A stretch of 64,000 nt of DNA, taken from contig NZ_JAMBOH010000005.1 in the NCBI RefSeq assembly GCF_023715505.1, forward strand, positions 62,001-126,000, given 5' to 3'. A program made the position numbers and the translations under genes. The notes under the pieces were generated by a model that was not told the origin of the DNA, made no database searches, and worked only from the letters and a program-made list of their open reading frames with translations. Positions 43,575 through 54,830 of this stretch are shown in pieces (position 1 is the first letter of the stretch; each line of letters starts with the position of its first letter). The stretch is from Neobacillus cucumis (GTDB taxonomy: Bacteria; Bacillota; Bacilli; Bacillales_B; DSM-18226).

Positions 43575-43615
43575 TCAATAAGAAGGAATAAGCAGGCTAA
43601 TACCCGCTTATTCCT
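43575..43615 (-). terminator. Attenuating hairpin between nupN and nupO
   Basis: Minus strand AGGAATAAGC-GGGTATTAGCCT-GCTTATTCCT, a 10-bp stem followed by only a weak T-stretch (TCTTATTG). Likely partial termination, so that the binding lipoprotein is made in excess of the membrane parts. Confidence 0.7.
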
Positions 43616-43623
43616 CTATTTTA

Positions 43624-44700
43624 TTATTTTGCGCTGAAAGTTTTTAATTCTGCGCGAGTACCAGGAACTTTTACAGAACCAGATTTAATTTTGTCGGTCC
43701 AATCTTTTACAGCAGTTTCAATAGCGGATTTGTTTGGTGCTTTGCTATTGATTGGTGCTAATCCAACACCATCTTCAGCAAGTCCGTATAATGCTATCTT
43801 TCCGCCAGGGAAATTACCATCTTTCGCTTTTGTAGAAACGTCGATAACCGCATTGTCTACACGTTTAAGAGCGGAAGTTAACACAACATCTGGACCCATG
43901 TTTGCTTGGTCACTGTCAACCCCGATTGCCCAAATTTCACGAGATGGATTTTTTTTCTTAAGGTCATTAGCCTCTTTAAATAAACCAACACCTGTACCAC
44001 CAGCAGCGTGGAATATTACATCTGCTCCGGAAGTGTACATTTTTGAAGCGATTGATTGGCCAAGTTCAGCTTTATCAAACGCACCAGCGTATTGAATGTC
44101 AACAGTCGCTTCTGGTTTCGCAGATTTAACACCTGCTACAAATCCTGCTTCAAAACGTTCAACAACAGCACCTTCAATACCGCCAATAAATCCAATTTTA
44201 TTGGATTTGGTTGTCATCGCAGCTGCAACTCCCGCAAGGAATGATGCTTCTTGTTCTTTAAATAGGATACTTGCAACGTTTGGTTGTTTAACTTCTGAAT
44301 CAACAATGGCAAAGTGATGATCTTTTTGTTGTTTTGCAATTTCCTCAACAGCACCTTGCATCAAAAAGCCAATACCAAAAACTAAATCAAAATCTTGACG
44401 AGCAAGAGTATTTAAGTTAGTAGCGTAGTCGGCATCAGATTTAGATTGTACGTAATCATAACCGGCTTTACCTTTTTCTAAGCCATTGTCTTTACCAAAT
44501 TTTTGAAGACCTTCCCATGCAGATTGGTTGAAAGATTTATCATCAACACCACCAACGTCAGTAACCATCGCGACAGAGAAAGTATCTTTGTTTCCACCGG
44601 TAGATGTATCGCTTTTGTTATCGCTTTTTCCACAAGCACCTAAAAGTGTCCCAGCAGCAAGAACTAGAGATAACGCCATTCCAATTTTACGCTTTTTCAA
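43624..44700 (-). CDS. nupN: BMP-family nucleoside-binding lipoprotein
   Basis: 358 aa. Signal peptide MKKRKIGMALSLVLAAGTLL with lipobox LGAC; C23 would be lipidated. The mature part is a BMP domain (VAMVTDVGGVDDKSFNQSAW, HAAGGTGVGLFKEA, WAIGVDSDQ). It binds nucleosides outside the membrane for the NupOPQ importer. TTG at 44700 is chosen, 8 nt after AGGGGG; the longer frame from 44784 would spoil the signal peptide. It follows ymfC closely. Confidence 0.93.
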   Translation of the reverse strand: MKKRKIGMALSLVLAAGTLLGACGKSDNKSDTSTGGNKDTFSVAMVTDVGGVDDKSFNQSAWEGLQKFGKDNGLEKGKAGYDYVQSKSDADYATNLNTLARQDFDLVFGIGFLMQGAVEEIAKQQKDHHFAIVDSEVKQPNVASILFKEQEASFLAGVAAAMTTKSNKIGFIGGIEGAVVERFEAGFVAGVKSAKPEATVDIQYAGAFDKAELGQSIASKMYTSGADVIFHAAGGTGVGLFKEANDLKKKNPSREIWAIGVDSDQANMGPDVVLTSALKRVDNAVIDVSTKAKDGNFPGGKIALYGLAEDGVGLAPINSKAPNKSAIETAVKDWTDKIKSGSVKVPGTRAELKTFSAK

Positions 44701-44788
44701 AGAATTGTACCCCCTAAGAATGTTGTTTGATTTAGTAGAAATGTTTAAAATGTGAAATTGTTTCCGTTTACAGAGTATTAACAAAAAA

Positions 44789-45514
44789 TCAGGTTCTTTT
44801 TCTTAATACATGAAAACTAAATTTATCTGCTTTAAAATAGTTTACCGAAAATAGTACAGGTTCATCCGTTTCATCAAAATGCATTTGTTTTAACACTAAC
44901 AAAGCAGTTTCTGGCTCACATTCTAAAATGGGGGAAATTTTTTCATGATAACCCAAAGGTTCGATTTGGGCAACAGCGTATGTAATTCTACGATTTGCCT
45001 CTTCATCTAAAATTCGAAAAATCGATTCTTTCTCATGGGAAAACGTTTCTGGCAGTATACTCTCCGGAACCTTATCAATACAATAGACGACAGGTTCTCC
45101 GTTTGCTGTTCTTACCCTCTCCATCACGAAAATCTCCTCATTAACAGAACATGAGAAACGACGAACATCCTCTTCGGTAGGACCCTGAGTTGATGAACTT
45201 AAGAAAATAGTTCCTGGCTTCATCCCAACTTGCTTGATCATGTCAGTGACACTATTAAGTTGTTCAATCCCAGAAGTAAACATGGGTTTCGAGTTCACAA
45301 AGGTACCAACACCATGGCGCCTAATAATGACGTTTTCCTCTTCTAGAATCCGAAGTGCTTCCCTAAGAGTTGCCCTGCTTACACCCAGTTGTTTCGCAAG
45401 ATCGAATTCCGATGGCAGTTTTTCTTTTTCTTTATATACCCCATTTTCAATATCTTGCTTCAACCGATCGATTACTTGTAAATATAAGTGCCGGTTATCT
45501 GACTTAATAGACAT
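44789..45514 (-). CDS. ymfC: GntR-family (HutC type) regulator YmfC
   Basis: 241 aa. N-terminal winged helix ([32 protein letters not shown], about 33-64) and a C-terminal UTRA effector domain. ATG start after GGAGG. It heads the nup cluster, so it probably regulates nucleoside uptake; it may autoregulate through the inverted repeat at 45541-45560. Ligand unknown. Confidence 0.92.
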   Translation of the reverse strand: MSIKSDNRHLYLQVIDRLKQDIENGVYKEKEKLPSEFDLAKQLGVSRATLREALRILEEENVIIRRHGVGTFVNSKPMFTSGIEQLNSVTDMIKQVGMKPGTIFLSSSTQGPTEEDVRRFSCSVNEEIFVMERVRTANGEPVVYCIDKVPESILPETFSHEKESIFRILDEEANRRITYAVAQIEPLGYHEKISPILECEPETALLVLKQMHFDETDEPVLFSVNYFKADKFSFHVLRKRT

Positions 45515-45540
45515 GCCGTTTCCTCCAGCCTCTTTCCTAA

Positions 45541-45560
45541 GACATCAGACATCTGATATC
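45541..45560. promoter_or_regulatory. Candidate YmfC operator
   Basis: GACATCAGA-CA-TCTGATATC, a 9-bp inverted repeat with one mismatch, 27 bp before the ymfC start. Typical size and spacing for a GntR dimer. Confidence 0.45.
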
Positions 45561-45790
45561 ATTCCTACTAATCGGATTTATATTAACATTTTTCTAAGGA
45601 TAAATAAATAGGAATATCAAATTTCGTCGAAAAAAGAGGAAAAAAAGCTAACACTAAAGATGACGCTTACATATTATTTGAAAATATACAAGAATTATGT
45701 TGAAAAAAGTAGAAATGCAACAAAATTTAGCTTTCTAAATAACCTGGGTCCTATTACTATAGTATCAATTTTTAAAAAAATTAGTCCAAT
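45561..45790. other. AT-rich spacer between ymfC and spoIIIE
   Basis: About 230 bp that should hold the ymfC promoter. I see no supported gene or RNA in it. Confidence 0.4.
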
Positions 45791-45817
45791 AAAAAAAGAG
45801 CCTAGCGGCTCTTTTTT
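45791..45817 (-). terminator. spoIIIE terminator
   Basis: AAAAAAAGAGCC-TAGC-GGCTCTTTTTT, strong and symmetric, so it can act from either side. Confidence 0.92.
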
Positions 45818-45872
45818 ACTACCATTTATCGTTCAGAGATTTCTTTCATGCATAGGAACTCTTAAAATAGGG

Positions 45873-48236
45873 TTATGAACTCTGTTCCTCTTTTGGTTTC
45901 GCCTGCAATACGGTACGTGGTTTACTGCCCTCATATGGACCTACAACACCGCGGGCCTCCATTTCATCGATCAATCGAGCTGCTCTTGTATAACCGATTC
46001 GGAACCGTCGCTGCAGCATTGACACTGATGCAGTTTGCATTTCAATAATTAAATCTACTGCCTCATTATATAATTCATCCTCCACAGCACCTGTGACCTC
46101 CGGAATATCATCTGGAATCATTTCTTCTTGATATTGTGCCTTTTGCTGTGAAATAACAAATTCAACCGTATCTTCTACCTCTTGATCTGAAAGGAATGCA
46201 CCTTGAACCCTTACAGGTTTTGATGCGCCGACAGGCAGAAATAACATATCGCCTCTTCCAAGCAATTTTTCTGCACCGCCCATATCAAGGATTGTCCTTG
46301 AATCGGTGGCACTTGAAACGGCAAAGGCTATTCGTGATGGAATATTAGCTTTAATTACCCCTGTAATGACATCAACGGATGGCCGCTGAGTAGCGATAAT
46401 TAAGTGAATTCCAGCCGCACGGGCCATTTGCGCTAATCGAGTAATAGAATCTTCAACATCTGATGATGCAACCATCATTAAATCGGCCAGCTCATCAACA
46501 ATAACCACAATATAAGGCAGCAATGGCTGTTTATCATTTTCCTCAAGGTTATGTTTTCTAACATGATCATTGTATCCTTCAATATTACGTGTACCTGTGT
46601 GAGAAAACAGTTCGTACCGTCTTTCCATCTCACTTACAACTTTCTTTAAAGCCTGCGAGGCTTTTTTGGCATCTGTCACTACTGGTGCAAGTAAATGCGG
46701 GATCCCGTTATAGACATTCAATTCGACCATTTTCGGGTCAATCATCATTAATTTTACTTCATGCGGCTTTGCTCTCATTAGAATGCTTGTGATAATTCCA
46801 TTTATACAAACACTTTTTCCACTTCCAGTAGCCCCGGCAACAAGCAAATGCGGCATTTTATTTAGTTCTGCGTGGACTGCTTCCCCAGTTATATCTCTGC
46901 CAAGACCAATCAATAGTTTCGCATCGGGCTTATCATTTTGAGTATTTTCTAGTACTTCCCTCAAAGACACCATTGCTACTTCTGAATTTGGAACCTCAAT
47001 ACCTATAGCTGATTTGCCTGGAATGGGTGCCTCAATTCGAATTCCCTTAGCAGCAAGTGCTAAAGCTATGTCATCGCTCAAGCTTACGATTTTACTAACT
47101 TTTACTCCAACATCAGGGTGGACCTCGTATTTTGTAACCGCAGGTCCTAAGTGAACTTGGGTAACACGGGCTTTTACCCCAAAGGATTGGAATGTTCGTT
47201 CAAGTTTAGCGGCATTAGCATGAATTAACTCATATTCACCACTTTGATCAGTTTTTCTCGGCGCCTTTAACAGCTTTAGTGGTGGTAATTCGTAAGCCAC
47301 ATTTTCCACTATCGCTCCCGTAAACGAGATTGGCGGGGTATTGTCATCGTCTTCCTCTGCCGTTTTGCTCTTTTGTTCCTGTCCTTTTGCTTGTTCTGTC
47401 TCAGGCTTATTACGGGCGGGCTCTTCTACTTCTACGTAGGCACGATCCGCAAAACTAGAAATGATTGGTTCAGGAATAATTGTTTCTTCCTGATCCTGAG
47501 CCTGATTGTTTATCACTGGTGCAGGCTCTCTTCGACGGTTTTCTTTTTCTATTTGCTTTCCGGCCATCCGCTCATTACGACGCTCGGTTTGTTTCTGTTT
47601 CCACTCGGACATATCTAATTTAAAGGCTTCCCACTGACCTTTTGAAAAATCGAAAATAGTTATGATAATTTTGCCAACGAAATCACCAATGGATCTTCCT
47701 GTAAGTAGGATAATTCCAATTAATATAAAAATAAATGCAACAATTTTTGTACCTGTCTCTGCGAAGAGATAGTGAAATAGTGCGAATAAAACCGCTCCGA
47801 GAATACCTCCTCCAAGGTCGGTTGTGCTTGTTTCTCCTCTAAGTTCCATCATAAATAACTCCCAAGTGTTACTTATTACACTCGGGTCCTTAAATTTTCC
47901 ATCATTCGTAAGTAAATGAAAAAGTGTTACATGGCTTAATAGAAGGATGGCAGAAATAATAAAATATGTACCGACTAACTTAATATGAAAGAAAAAAGGA
48001 ATACTTCGTTTCCACATTAAATAAACACTTAAAATAACTAGTCCTAACAACCCTAGCATGTACCATTCACCCATCAAAAAGCGGAAGAATAGAACTGTGG
48101 CTTTTCCAACTGCCCCAAGCTTGGCAATTGAAATAATTGCTAGAGCTAATATGGCGAGAGCCGATAATTCATATTGAACGGTTCGTTTTAAATGATTGTC
48201 CCTCTTTTTTGGTTGTCTTCTCTTTTTTTTGGCCAT
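45873..48236 (-). CDS. spoIIIE: DNA translocase SpoIIIE/FtsK
   Basis: 787 aa, the same length as B. subtilis SpoIIIE. Four membrane helices in the first 170 residues, a charged linker (about 190-310), the RecA-like motor with Walker A GATGSGKS (about 460), Walker [14 protein letters not shown], and a C-terminal winged-helix gamma domain ([22 protein letters not shown]) that reads orienting sequences. It pumps chromosomal DNA into the forespore. ATG after AAGGTG. Confidence 0.97.
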   Translation of the reverse strand: MAKKKRRQPKKRDNHLKRTVQYELSALAILALAIISIAKLGAVGKATVLFFRFLMGEWYMLGLLGLVILSVYLMWKRSIPFFFHIKLVGTYFIISAILLLSHVTLFHLLTNDGKFKDPSVISNTWELFMMELRGETSTTDLGGGILGAVLFALFHYLFAETGTKIVAFIFILIGIILLTGRSIGDFVGKIIITIFDFSKGQWEAFKLDMSEWKQKQTERRNERMAGKQIEKENRRREPAPVINNQAQDQEETIIPEPIISSFADRAYVEVEEPARNKPETEQAKGQEQKSKTAEEDDDNTPPISFTGAIVENVAYELPPLKLLKAPRKTDQSGEYELIHANAAKLERTFQSFGVKARVTQVHLGPAVTKYEVHPDVGVKVSKIVSLSDDIALALAAKGIRIEAPIPGKSAIGIEVPNSEVAMVSLREVLENTQNDKPDAKLLIGLGRDITGEAVHAELNKMPHLLVAGATGSGKSVCINGIITSILMRAKPHEVKLMMIDPKMVELNVYNGIPHLLAPVVTDAKKASQALKKVVSEMERRYELFSHTGTRNIEGYNDHVRKHNLEENDKQPLLPYIVVIVDELADLMMVASSDVEDSITRLAQMARAAGIHLIIATQRPSVDVITGVIKANIPSRIAFAVSSATDSRTILDMGGAEKLLGRGDMLFLPVGASKPVRVQGAFLSDQEVEDTVEFVISQQKAQYQEEMIPDDIPEVTGAVEDELYNEAVDLIIEMQTASVSMLQRRFRIGYTRAARLIDEMEARGVVGPYEGSKPRTVLQAKPKEEQSS

Positions 48237-48289
48237 CTAATCACCTTGTACTCTTAAATTATTCAGATATTTTAATCGTATATATGTAT

Positions 48290-48316
48290 AAAGAAAGCAG
48301 CCCAAATTTGGCTGCT
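48290..48316 (-). terminator. tepA-ylzJ terminator
   Basis: Minus strand AGCAGCC-AAATTT-GGGCTGCT then TTCTTTATA. Confidence 0.78.
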
Positions 48317-48352
48317 CATTTTCTCCATTAATAATTATACCATAATCTACTA

Positions 48353-48589
48353 TTACAATGCCGATAATCCTCCAAGGTTAGCAAAAGAAATTTTTGCACC
48401 CGGGCATAGCTGTTGATTTAAATAATGCTGGGGGTCACTGCTTAAGATGCGGACCACTTGGACATGATCTGAATCCGTTTGCTCTACTAACATGGAAACG
48501 CCCTGATAAGTAATCAACTTTTGTTTGCTCTCTTCCGCTTGTTCGGAGGGAAATATCAGTTCAATTGGCATCATCGTATAAAGAATCAT
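48353..48589 (-). CDS. ylzJ: YlzJ-like protein
   Basis: 78 aa, YlzJ family, no known activity. It starts in the ATGA overlap with the tepA stop (4 bp), so it is translated together with tepA, and ends before a terminator. It keeps the family pattern [14 protein letters not shown] and a C-terminal GAKISF. Confidence 0.88.
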   Translation of the reverse strand: MILYTMMPIELIFPSEQAEESKQKLITYQGVSMLVEQTDSDHVQVVRILSSDPQHYLNQQLCPGAKISFANLGGLSAL

Positions 48590-49338
48590 TGAATCAGCCC
48601 CTCGTTTTTCCCCTTTTGAAGTTCAATCATTTCATTTAATTTCTTCATCGCAGGTCCTAAACCGCCAACCTCATCAATTAATCCGTATTTAACAGCATCA
48701 ATACCAATGACATTTGTCCCGATATCCCTTGTTAAATTACCTTTGGCAAACATTAAATCTTTAAAGATTTCTTCTTTTATTTTCGAGTGTCCCGTAACAA
48801 AATTAACTACCCGCTCCTGCATTTTATCCAAATATTCAAAGGTAGCAGGAACTCCAATAACCAGCCCAGTCAGGCGAATAGGATGGATTGTCATGGTAGC
48901 GGTTTCAGCAATAAAGGAATAATCACAGGATACAGCGATTGGTACGCCGATCGAGTGTCCTCCTCCTAAGACAATCGAAACGGTTGGTTTGGATAGAGAA
49001 GCAATCATCTCTGAAATTGCGAGACCCGCTTCGACATCACCGCCAACTGTATTGAGTATAATCAGGACCCCTTCAATTTTCGGGTTTTGTTCAATTGCCA
49101 CTAACTGCGGCAGCAAATGTTCATATTTTGTTGTTTTATTTTGCGGCGGCAAGGCAAGATGTCCTTCAATTTGGCCAATTATGGTTAAACAATGAATACT
49201 AGAATCGGCTGAGAGTTGAGGAACATTCGTTTGACCTAGCTGTTGAATTTTTTCTAATAATGGAGAAGCCTTTTCCTCTTTTTGAGGCTCTTGTCCTTCT
49301 TGTTTACCGGTATCGTTGTTACGGTAATCGTTATTCAT
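48586..49338 (-). CDS. tepA: ClpP-like protease TepA (YmfB)
   Basis: 250 aa, ClpP/crotonase fold. The nucleophile region [11 protein letters not shown] and the histidine of TMTIHPIR fit a serine protease dyad; the oxyanion strand is [13 protein letters not shown]. TepA degrades signal peptides or small acid-soluble spore proteins according to earlier work, though its role is not settled. ATG at 49338, 7 nt after AAGGGAG, rather than 49359. Confidence 0.93.
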   Translation of the reverse strand: MNNDYRNNDTGKQEGQEPQKEEKASPLLEKIQQLGQTNVPQLSADSSIHCLTIIGQIEGHLALPPQNKTTKYEHLLPQLVAIEQNPKIEGVLIILNTVGGDVEAGLAISEMIASLSKPTVSIVLGGGHSIGVPIAVSCDYSFIAETATMTIHPIRLTGLVIGVPATFEYLDKMQERVVNFVTGHSKIKEEIFKDLMFAKGNLTRDIGTNVIGIDAVKYGLIDEVGGLGPAMKKLNEMIELQKGKNEGLIQ

Positions 49339-49407
49339 CCTACTACTCCCTTCAAGCATGATATATTTTTAGTATTTACCTATGGATTAATTTCATGCTT
49401 TAAATAT

Positions 49408-49443
49408 GAAAAGGCACCGGTTTATTAGAACCAGTGCCTTTTC
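49408..49443 (-). terminator. rnjB terminator
   Basis: Minus strand AAAAGGCACTGGTTC ... CCGGTGCCTTTT, then CATAT. Repeat copy F lies between it and the rnjB stop. Confidence 0.8.
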
Positions 49444-49467
49444 ATAAAAAATAATAGGGTATAAATT

Positions 49468-49600
49468 GACTTTGAGAATTATCCAGCTACAGCGCCTAGG
49501 GGCTCGGGGTCATAAGCCAATCCGTCAAGAGGGCTAAAGAACAGCCTTCTCGCCGGCTCGTCTTATGCCTGTCGCCTCTGTTCAAGGCGCTTCCGCTTTT
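49468..49600. repeat. Dispersed palindromic repeat, copy F
   Basis: GACTTTGAGAATTATCCAGC ... GTTCAAGGCGCTTCCGCTTTT. It shares its middle with copy E but has an extra arm (GGGCTAAAGAACAGCC). Its end reaches the rnjB stop codon. Confidence 0.82.
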
Positions 49601-51266
49601 AGATTTCCATAATTATTGGAAGTATCATTGGTCTTCTTTTTGTTTTTTCAAATAAGGAGCGATTCAATTCTTCTCTTATTTCCTGTTTTAAGCTTGACCA
49701 TTCAAATGTGCTTTTCGCTGTATTTCTTTCCACAATGTCACGTACTAATTTTGTAGAATCATCCATTAACTTTTCTGATTCCCGTACATAGACAAAGCCC
49801 CTTGAAATAATTTCAGGTCCTGCTGCAATCTTCTTTTCTTGCTTTGTCAACGTAACAACAACGATTAGAATACCGTCTTGAGATAAAAGCTTTCGATCGC
49901 GTAACACGATATTGCCCACATCTCCCACACCAATTCCATCGATCAAAACATTGCCTGATGGGACTTTTCCTGTAATGCCGATGCCGCCTTCTTTCCATTC
50001 CACAACATCACCACGGTCAGGAATAACGATCTGCTGATCCTTAAGACCACACTCTAACGCCACTTTCCGGTGTGCCTTCAACATCCGATATTCACCATGA
50101 ACAGGAATAAAGAATTTTGGTTTCATTAAATTAATCATAAATTTCAATTCTTCTTGGCTGCCGTGGCTTGATACATGAACGGTACGTTTGCCAGAAATAA
50201 CATTTGCACCCGCTCTAAACAGCATATCAATCGTTTTAAACAAGAACACTTCACTGCCTCTTAGTGGTGAGGCCGCTATTAAAACCGTATCACCCTGTTG
50301 GATGTTTAAAAGTTTATGTGTTTGCTTGGCCATTTTTTGTAATGCCTCAATCGGTTCTCCTTGGCTCCCTGTCATTAATACAACTATTTCACGGTCTTGG
50401 TAGTTTTTAATTTCACTAACAGGAATGATTAGGTCCCCATCTACTTCTAAATAACCTAAATCGAGCGCGATATGATAAATCCGTTCAAGGCTCTTCCCAA
50501 CGACCGCGACTTTCCGGCCATTCTCACTTGCGGAATTGAAAATATGCTGAATTCGGTTGATATCTGATGCAAAACACGCCGCAATAATTCGTCCTGGAGC
50601 ATTATAAAAAGCATTCGACATTTCGCGTTCGACTATTGTTTCTGATGTGGTGTATCCTGGTACTTCAGCTTCTGTACTATCAGACATTAAGCACAATACT
50701 CCTTGCTCTCCAATAGATGCCATCTTTCCAACATCAGCTTTATAAAGCTTTGTTGCCCCTTGGTCAAACTTAAAATCACCAGTATAGACAATCATCCCTT
50801 CGGATGTATGAATACAAACTCCCACTGAGTCGGGAATGCTATGATTTGTTCTAAAAAAACTCGCCTGTACCGTGTCTAATTCCACAATCGTATCTGAATC
50901 TACTTCAATAAAATTAGCTGTACCATTATATTCTTGCTCCCTTAGCTTAGCATTAGCAAGAGCTAAGGTAAGCTTTGTGCCATAAACAGGGACATCAACT
51001 TGAGAGAGTACGTAAGAAAGCGCTCCAATATGGTCTTCATGTCCATGTGTTAAAAAAATTGCTTTAACCCGTTCCTTATTTTCTCTTACATATGTGATAT
51101 CAGGAATGACCATATCGATACCAAGCATCTCTTCCTCGGGGAACATTAAGCCGGCATCAATAATAAATATGTCCTTGTCCACTTCAACAAGATACATATT
51201 TTTTCCGATTTCTCCTATACCACCAAGTGTAATAAACTTAATGGATGTATTCTTTTTCTTTACCAA
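49599..51266 (-). CDS. rnjB: Ribonuclease J2
   Basis: 555 aa metallo-beta-lactamase/beta-CASP ribonuclease: HGHEDHIGAL (zinc motif, about 75-84), GDFKFD, ASPLRGSE and HVSSHGSQEELK, plus the C-terminal domain. The sequence follows the RNase J2 type (partner of J1) expected at this position after dapA. TTG start at 51266, 9 nt after AGGAGG. Its last codons run into repeat copy F. Confidence 0.93.
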   Translation of the reverse strand: MVKKKNTSIKFITLGGIGEIGKNMYLVEVDKDIFIIDAGLMFPEEEMLGIDMVIPDITYVRENKERVKAIFLTHGHEDHIGALSYVLSQVDVPVYGTKLTLALANAKLREQEYNGTANFIEVDSDTIVELDTVQASFFRTNHSIPDSVGVCIHTSEGMIVYTGDFKFDQGATKLYKADVGKMASIGEQGVLCLMSDSTEAEVPGYTTSETIVEREMSNAFYNAPGRIIAACFASDINRIQHIFNSASENGRKVAVVGKSLERIYHIALDLGYLEVDGDLIIPVSEIKNYQDREIVVLMTGSQGEPIEALQKMAKQTHKLLNIQQGDTVLIAASPLRGSEVFLFKTIDMLFRAGANVISGKRTVHVSSHGSQEELKFMINLMKPKFFIPVHGEYRMLKAHRKVALECGLKDQQIVIPDRGDVVEWKEGGIGITGKVPSGNVLIDGIGVGDVGNIVLRDRKLLSQDGILIVVVTLTKQEKKIAAGPEIISRGFVYVRESEKLMDDSTKLVRDIVERNTAKSTFEWSSLKQEIREELNRSLFEKTKRRPMILPIIMEI

Positions 51267-51455
51267 TTTCCGTTTCCTCCTATGCTGACAATAAATAGAT
51301 ACTTAAATAAACCCCCGCGAAGCAACTATTATGCAACAAATCTAGATATAGTTTTTCTATCGCCGACCCAAGATCAGTTATCATCATTATACTTGATACC
51401 TGAAAACCTTTACAACCAATAATCCTTTTTTTAGTTTAACAAGGCTAGTTTTAAC

Positions 51456-51492
51456 AAAAAGAGCTAACCGAAAAGAACATTCGATTAGCTCT
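51456..51492 (-). terminator. asd-dapG-dapA terminator
   Basis: Minus strand AGAGCTAATCGAA ... TTCGGTTAGCTCT then TTTTTG. Confidence 0.85.
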
Positions 51493-51499
51493 TGGACAT

Positions 51500-52372
51500 T
51501 TATATACTTTTAAGGAGAGATATGAGAGTAGTCCGTTCTTGTTCAGTTAAACCAACAAGCGGAAGCCTTACTGGACCCACATCCAACCCTTTAACTTGTA
51601 ATGCAGTTTTAATAGGCGCAGGACTTGGAGCCGCAAAAAGCCCTTGCATGAGTGGAAGCAAATGTTGATGTAATTTTGCTGCTTTAACATGTTCTCCATC
51701 AAAAAATGCATTCACCATTTCTTTTAATTCATTTCCGATAACATGTGATGCTACTGAAATAACCCCAGCACCGCCAATCGATAAAACAGGGATGGTTAAA
51801 CTGTCATCTCCACTATAGAGTACAAAATCGTCTGCCGTATTGGCAATGATATGTGTCATTGCATTTAAGTCTCCACTTGCTTCCTTAACCGCGACTATAT
51901 TAGGAATTTTCGAAAGCCGGACCACCGTCTGCGGCTGGATCGTAACCGATGATCTACCCGGTATATTATAAACCATCATTGGAAGAGTTGTGGCTTCTGC
52001 AATTGCCTCAAAATGCTGGTACAAACCTTCTTGGTTTGGCTTATTATAATAAGGGCCTACCGCCATAATAGCATCTACACCAAGCTGCTCAGCTCTTTTG
52101 GTTAACTCAATCGAGGCGTAGGTATTATTACTTCCCGTACCAGCAATTACTGGAACTCGTTTTTTTACCACCTTTACAACATGATCAAATAGAGCCAGCT
52201 TTTCTTCTTTGGAAAGCGTAGGAGACTCTCCCGTCGTTCCTGCAATCACAAGGGAATCTGTGCCATTTTCAATTAAATAATTAACCAATTGAGTGGTTTT
52301 TCCAAAGTCAATATGCCCTTTTTTATCAAAAGGGGTTACCATCGCTGTTGACACTCGCCCGAAATGAACCAT
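51500..52372 (-). CDS. dapA: 4-hydroxy-tetrahydrodipicolinate synthase
   Basis: 290 aa TIM barrel. Schiff-base lysine in IVAVKEASGD (about K163), YNIPGRS with the catalytic tyrosine, and GTTGESPTL near residue 45. It condenses pyruvate with aspartate semialdehyde for diaminopimelate, lysine and dipicolinate. ATG after AAAGGAG. The last gene of asd-dapG-dapA. Confidence 0.97.
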   Translation of the reverse strand: MVHFGRVSTAMVTPFDKKGHIDFGKTTQLVNYLIENGTDSLVIAGTTGESPTLSKEEKLALFDHVVKVVKKRVPVIAGTGSNNTYASIELTKRAEQLGVDAIMAVGPYYNKPNQEGLYQHFEAIAEATTLPMMVYNIPGRSSVTIQPQTVVRLSKIPNIVAVKEASGDLNAMTHIIANTADDFVLYSGDDSLTIPVLSIGGAGVISVASHVIGNELKEMVNAFFDGEHVKAAKLHQHLLPLMQGLFAAPSPAPIKTALQVKGLDVGPVRLPLVGLTEQERTTLISLLKSI

Positions 52373-52456
52373 TTTAGTACTCCTTTCAATACAATCGGAA
52401 CCCTATCCGCTGCAAACGCATCATTCCATTAAAAACGTTGTTTCTTCTCCAAAGTC

Positions 52457-53692
52457 TTAGAGATCATATTCAGCTGTTTCTTCCTCTAACTGAAAGGCAT
52501 CGTGTAAGGAATTAACGGATTTAACTAAGTCCTCCTGCTTAACCAGTACCCAAATAGTTGTATGACTGTCTGCTGATTGTAAAATACGTATTCCATGATT
52601 TGATAAGGCTGTTACGATTTTAAAGGTGACTCCTGGCACCCCAGCAATTCCTGCACCTACCACGGAAACCTTTGCACAATGGCGCTCAACAACCGGTTCA
52701 TGACCTAATTCCTCTAAAACCTGTAAAGCTCGATCTGTCATTTCATCTGTTACCGTATAAACAACACCATTAGGAGAAATATTGATAAAATCAACACTGA
52801 TTTTTTCATTTGCCATTGCTTTAAAAACTTCTGCCTGCAGGTTATATTGATCCTTTTTTGCAAAGACCTTAATTTGTGTAACATTTGATACATGTGCAAT
52901 ACCTGTGACAGTTCGTTCTTTTATATCACTGCCCCGATTTTCTTTATTGATGGACGTAACCAATGTCCCAAGTGAATCAGAATACGTAGAACGAATTCGA
53001 ATCGGTACTTTTGCCTGCATCGCAATCTCCACGGCTCTTGGGTGAATTACCTTTGCACCTTGATATGCAAGGTTACATACCTCTGTGTAGGTCACAACAG
53101 AAAGCGGGCGAGCATTTTCAGCAATACGGGGGTCGGCTGTCATGATACCCTCTACGTCTGTAAAAATATCAATCCATTCAGCATTCAAGGCTGCACCTAA
53201 TGCAGCTGCCGATGTATCACTTCCACCGCGTCCAATCGTAGTGACATCGCCATTTTTCGCAGCCCCTTGAAAACCTGCCACAACGACAACATCATTGGTT
53301 TCTAATTCCCTAAGGATCCTGTCACATTTCATTTCGATAATTTTTGCATTTGTATGATCATTATTGGTTCGGAAACCTGCCTGTGCCCCTGTTAAAGCTG
53401 TAGCGTTGATTCCGCTCTCTAATAGCATATTTGTAAAGACAATGCTCGAAATAGCCTCTCCACAGGATAGAAGGAGATCATGCTCCCGTTTGGAGATTTT
53501 GCTAAGATTACCGCCGATTAAAGATAATAACGTATCTGTTGCATAAGGGTCTCCTTTTCTGCCCATAGCAGAAACCACTACAACCACTTTATAGCCATCA
53601 CTTAATGCTTTTTCAATATGGCGTTCGGCATGCTTTCTGCTCTCTTCATCTCTCACAGATGTCCCGCCAAATTTTTGAACAATAATTTTCAT
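52457..53692 (-). CDS. dapG: Aspartokinase I (diaminopimelate-sensitive type)
   Basis: 411 aa. Kinase domain begins KIIVQKFGGTSVRD and has GRGGSDTSAAALGAAL; two ACT domains follow from about 265 (VTQIKVFAKKDQYN, KVSVVGAGIAGVPGV). It makes aspartyl phosphate. The dapG type is normally inhibited by meso-diaminopimelate. The ribosome site before ATG 53692 is weak (GGGTTTGGTG). It lies between asd and dapA. Confidence 0.95.
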   Translation of the reverse strand: MKIIVQKFGGTSVRDEESRKHAERHIEKALSDGYKVVVVVSAMGRKGDPYATDTLLSLIGGNLSKISKREHDLLLSCGEAISSIVFTNMLLESGINATALTGAQAGFRTNNDHTNAKIIEMKCDRILRELETNDVVVVAGFQGAAKNGDVTTIGRGGSDTSAAALGAALNAEWIDIFTDVEGIMTADPRIAENARPLSVVTYTEVCNLAYQGAKVIHPRAVEIAMQAKVPIRIRSTYSDSLGTLVTSINKENRGSDIKERTVTGIAHVSNVTQIKVFAKKDQYNLQAEVFKAMANEKISVDFINISPNGVVYTVTDEMTDRALQVLEELGHEPVVERHCAKVSVVGAGIAGVPGVTFKIVTALSNHGIRILQSADSHTTIWVLVKQEDLVKSVNSLHDAFQLEEETAEYDL

Positions 53693-53724
53693 GTGACACC
53701 AAACCCTGCCTTTATGATGTATCC

Positions 53725-54774
53725 TTATTTAACTAGACCTAGTTCTACTAGCCTTTCAGCAATTTGAACGGAATTCCAAGCTGCTCCTTTAAGTAAGTTA
53801 TCTGAAACAACCCACATATGGAAACCGCGGTCTTCATCAATGTCTTTTCTAATGCGTCCTACAAATACATCATTCTTTCCTACGCAATTTGCAGGCATCG
53901 GATAGACTTGATTTTCTGGATCATCCTGTAAAACAACTCCAGGAGCTTCCTTTAATAATGCCTTGATTTCTTGCGCACTGACGCCTTCTTTTTCCACTTC
54001 AAAATAAACTGATTCTGAATGTCCCACAGCAACAGGCAATCTTACACAAGTTGCAGAAACTTGTAAATCCGGTAAATGCATGATTTTTTTGGTTTCATTA
54101 ATCATTTTCATTTCTTCATAGGTATAGCCGTTTTCTTGAAATTTATCAATTTGCGGGATTGCATTAAAAGCAATTTGATAGTGATTTTTGTCAGCTTTTA
54201 CTGGTAAAATTTTAGGTTCAACTGTTTCGCCCGCTAAAATAGATTTTGTTTGGTCCATTAATTCTTCAACAGCAGTGGCACCTGCACCGGAAACTGCTTG
54301 ATACGTAGATACAATGATCTTTTTCAAGCCGAATTTTTGACGGATGGGTTCTAGTGCTACAACCATTTGAATCGTAGAGCAGTTTGGATTGGCAATGATG
54401 CCATTGTGCTCCTGCAAATCTGCTTCGTTTACTTCCGGTACAACTAATGGCTTATCAGCATCCATTCTGAATGCACTAGTGTTGTCCACGACGATTGCAC
54501 CACGTTTAACAGCTTCTGGAGCGAGTTCCTTAGACACATCGCCACCGGCACTAAATAACGCGATTTGGACTCCTTCAAAGCTTTCTGGCTTAGCTTCTTG
54601 AATCGTAATTTCCTGACCATTTACATCTACTACTTTCCCAGCCGAACGGGCTGATGATAGTAGAGTGAGTTTGCTAATCGGAAAGTTCTCTTTTAACAAA
54701 GTTTGAATCATTTGTTGTCCAACCGCTCCTGTTGCTCCTACCACTGCAACGTGAAAACCTTTTTGCTGACTCAT
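53725..54774 (-). CDS. asd: Aspartate-semialdehyde dehydrogenase
   Basis: 349 aa. NADP-binding [12 protein letters not shown] at the N-terminus, catalytic cysteine in NPNCSTIQM (about C130), and [10 protein letters not shown] with the substrate arginine/histidine region. It reduces aspartyl phosphate to the semialdehyde. ATG after AAAGGGG. It starts the asd-dapG-dapA unit after the hairpin that follows dpaB. Confidence 0.96.
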   Translation of the reverse strand: MSQQKGFHVAVVGATGAVGQQMIQTLLKENFPISKLTLLSSARSAGKVVDVNGQEITIQEAKPESFEGVQIALFSAGGDVSKELAPEAVKRGAIVVDNTSAFRMDADKPLVVPEVNEADLQEHNGIIANPNCSTIQMVVALEPIRQKFGLKKIIVSTYQAVSGAGATAVEELMDQTKSILAGETVEPKILPVKADKNHYQIAFNAIPQIDKFQENGYTYEEMKMINETKKIMHLPDLQVSATCVRLPVAVGHSESVYFEVEKEGVSAQEIKALLKEAPGVVLQDDPENQVYPMPANCVGKNDVFVGRIRKDIDEDRGFHMWVVSDNLLKGAAWNSVQIAERLVELGLVK

Positions 54775-54830
54775 ATTCTAGTTCCCCTTTCAAACCTGCA
54801 CTGTAACATTAGTGGTTATTCTTAAATTCA

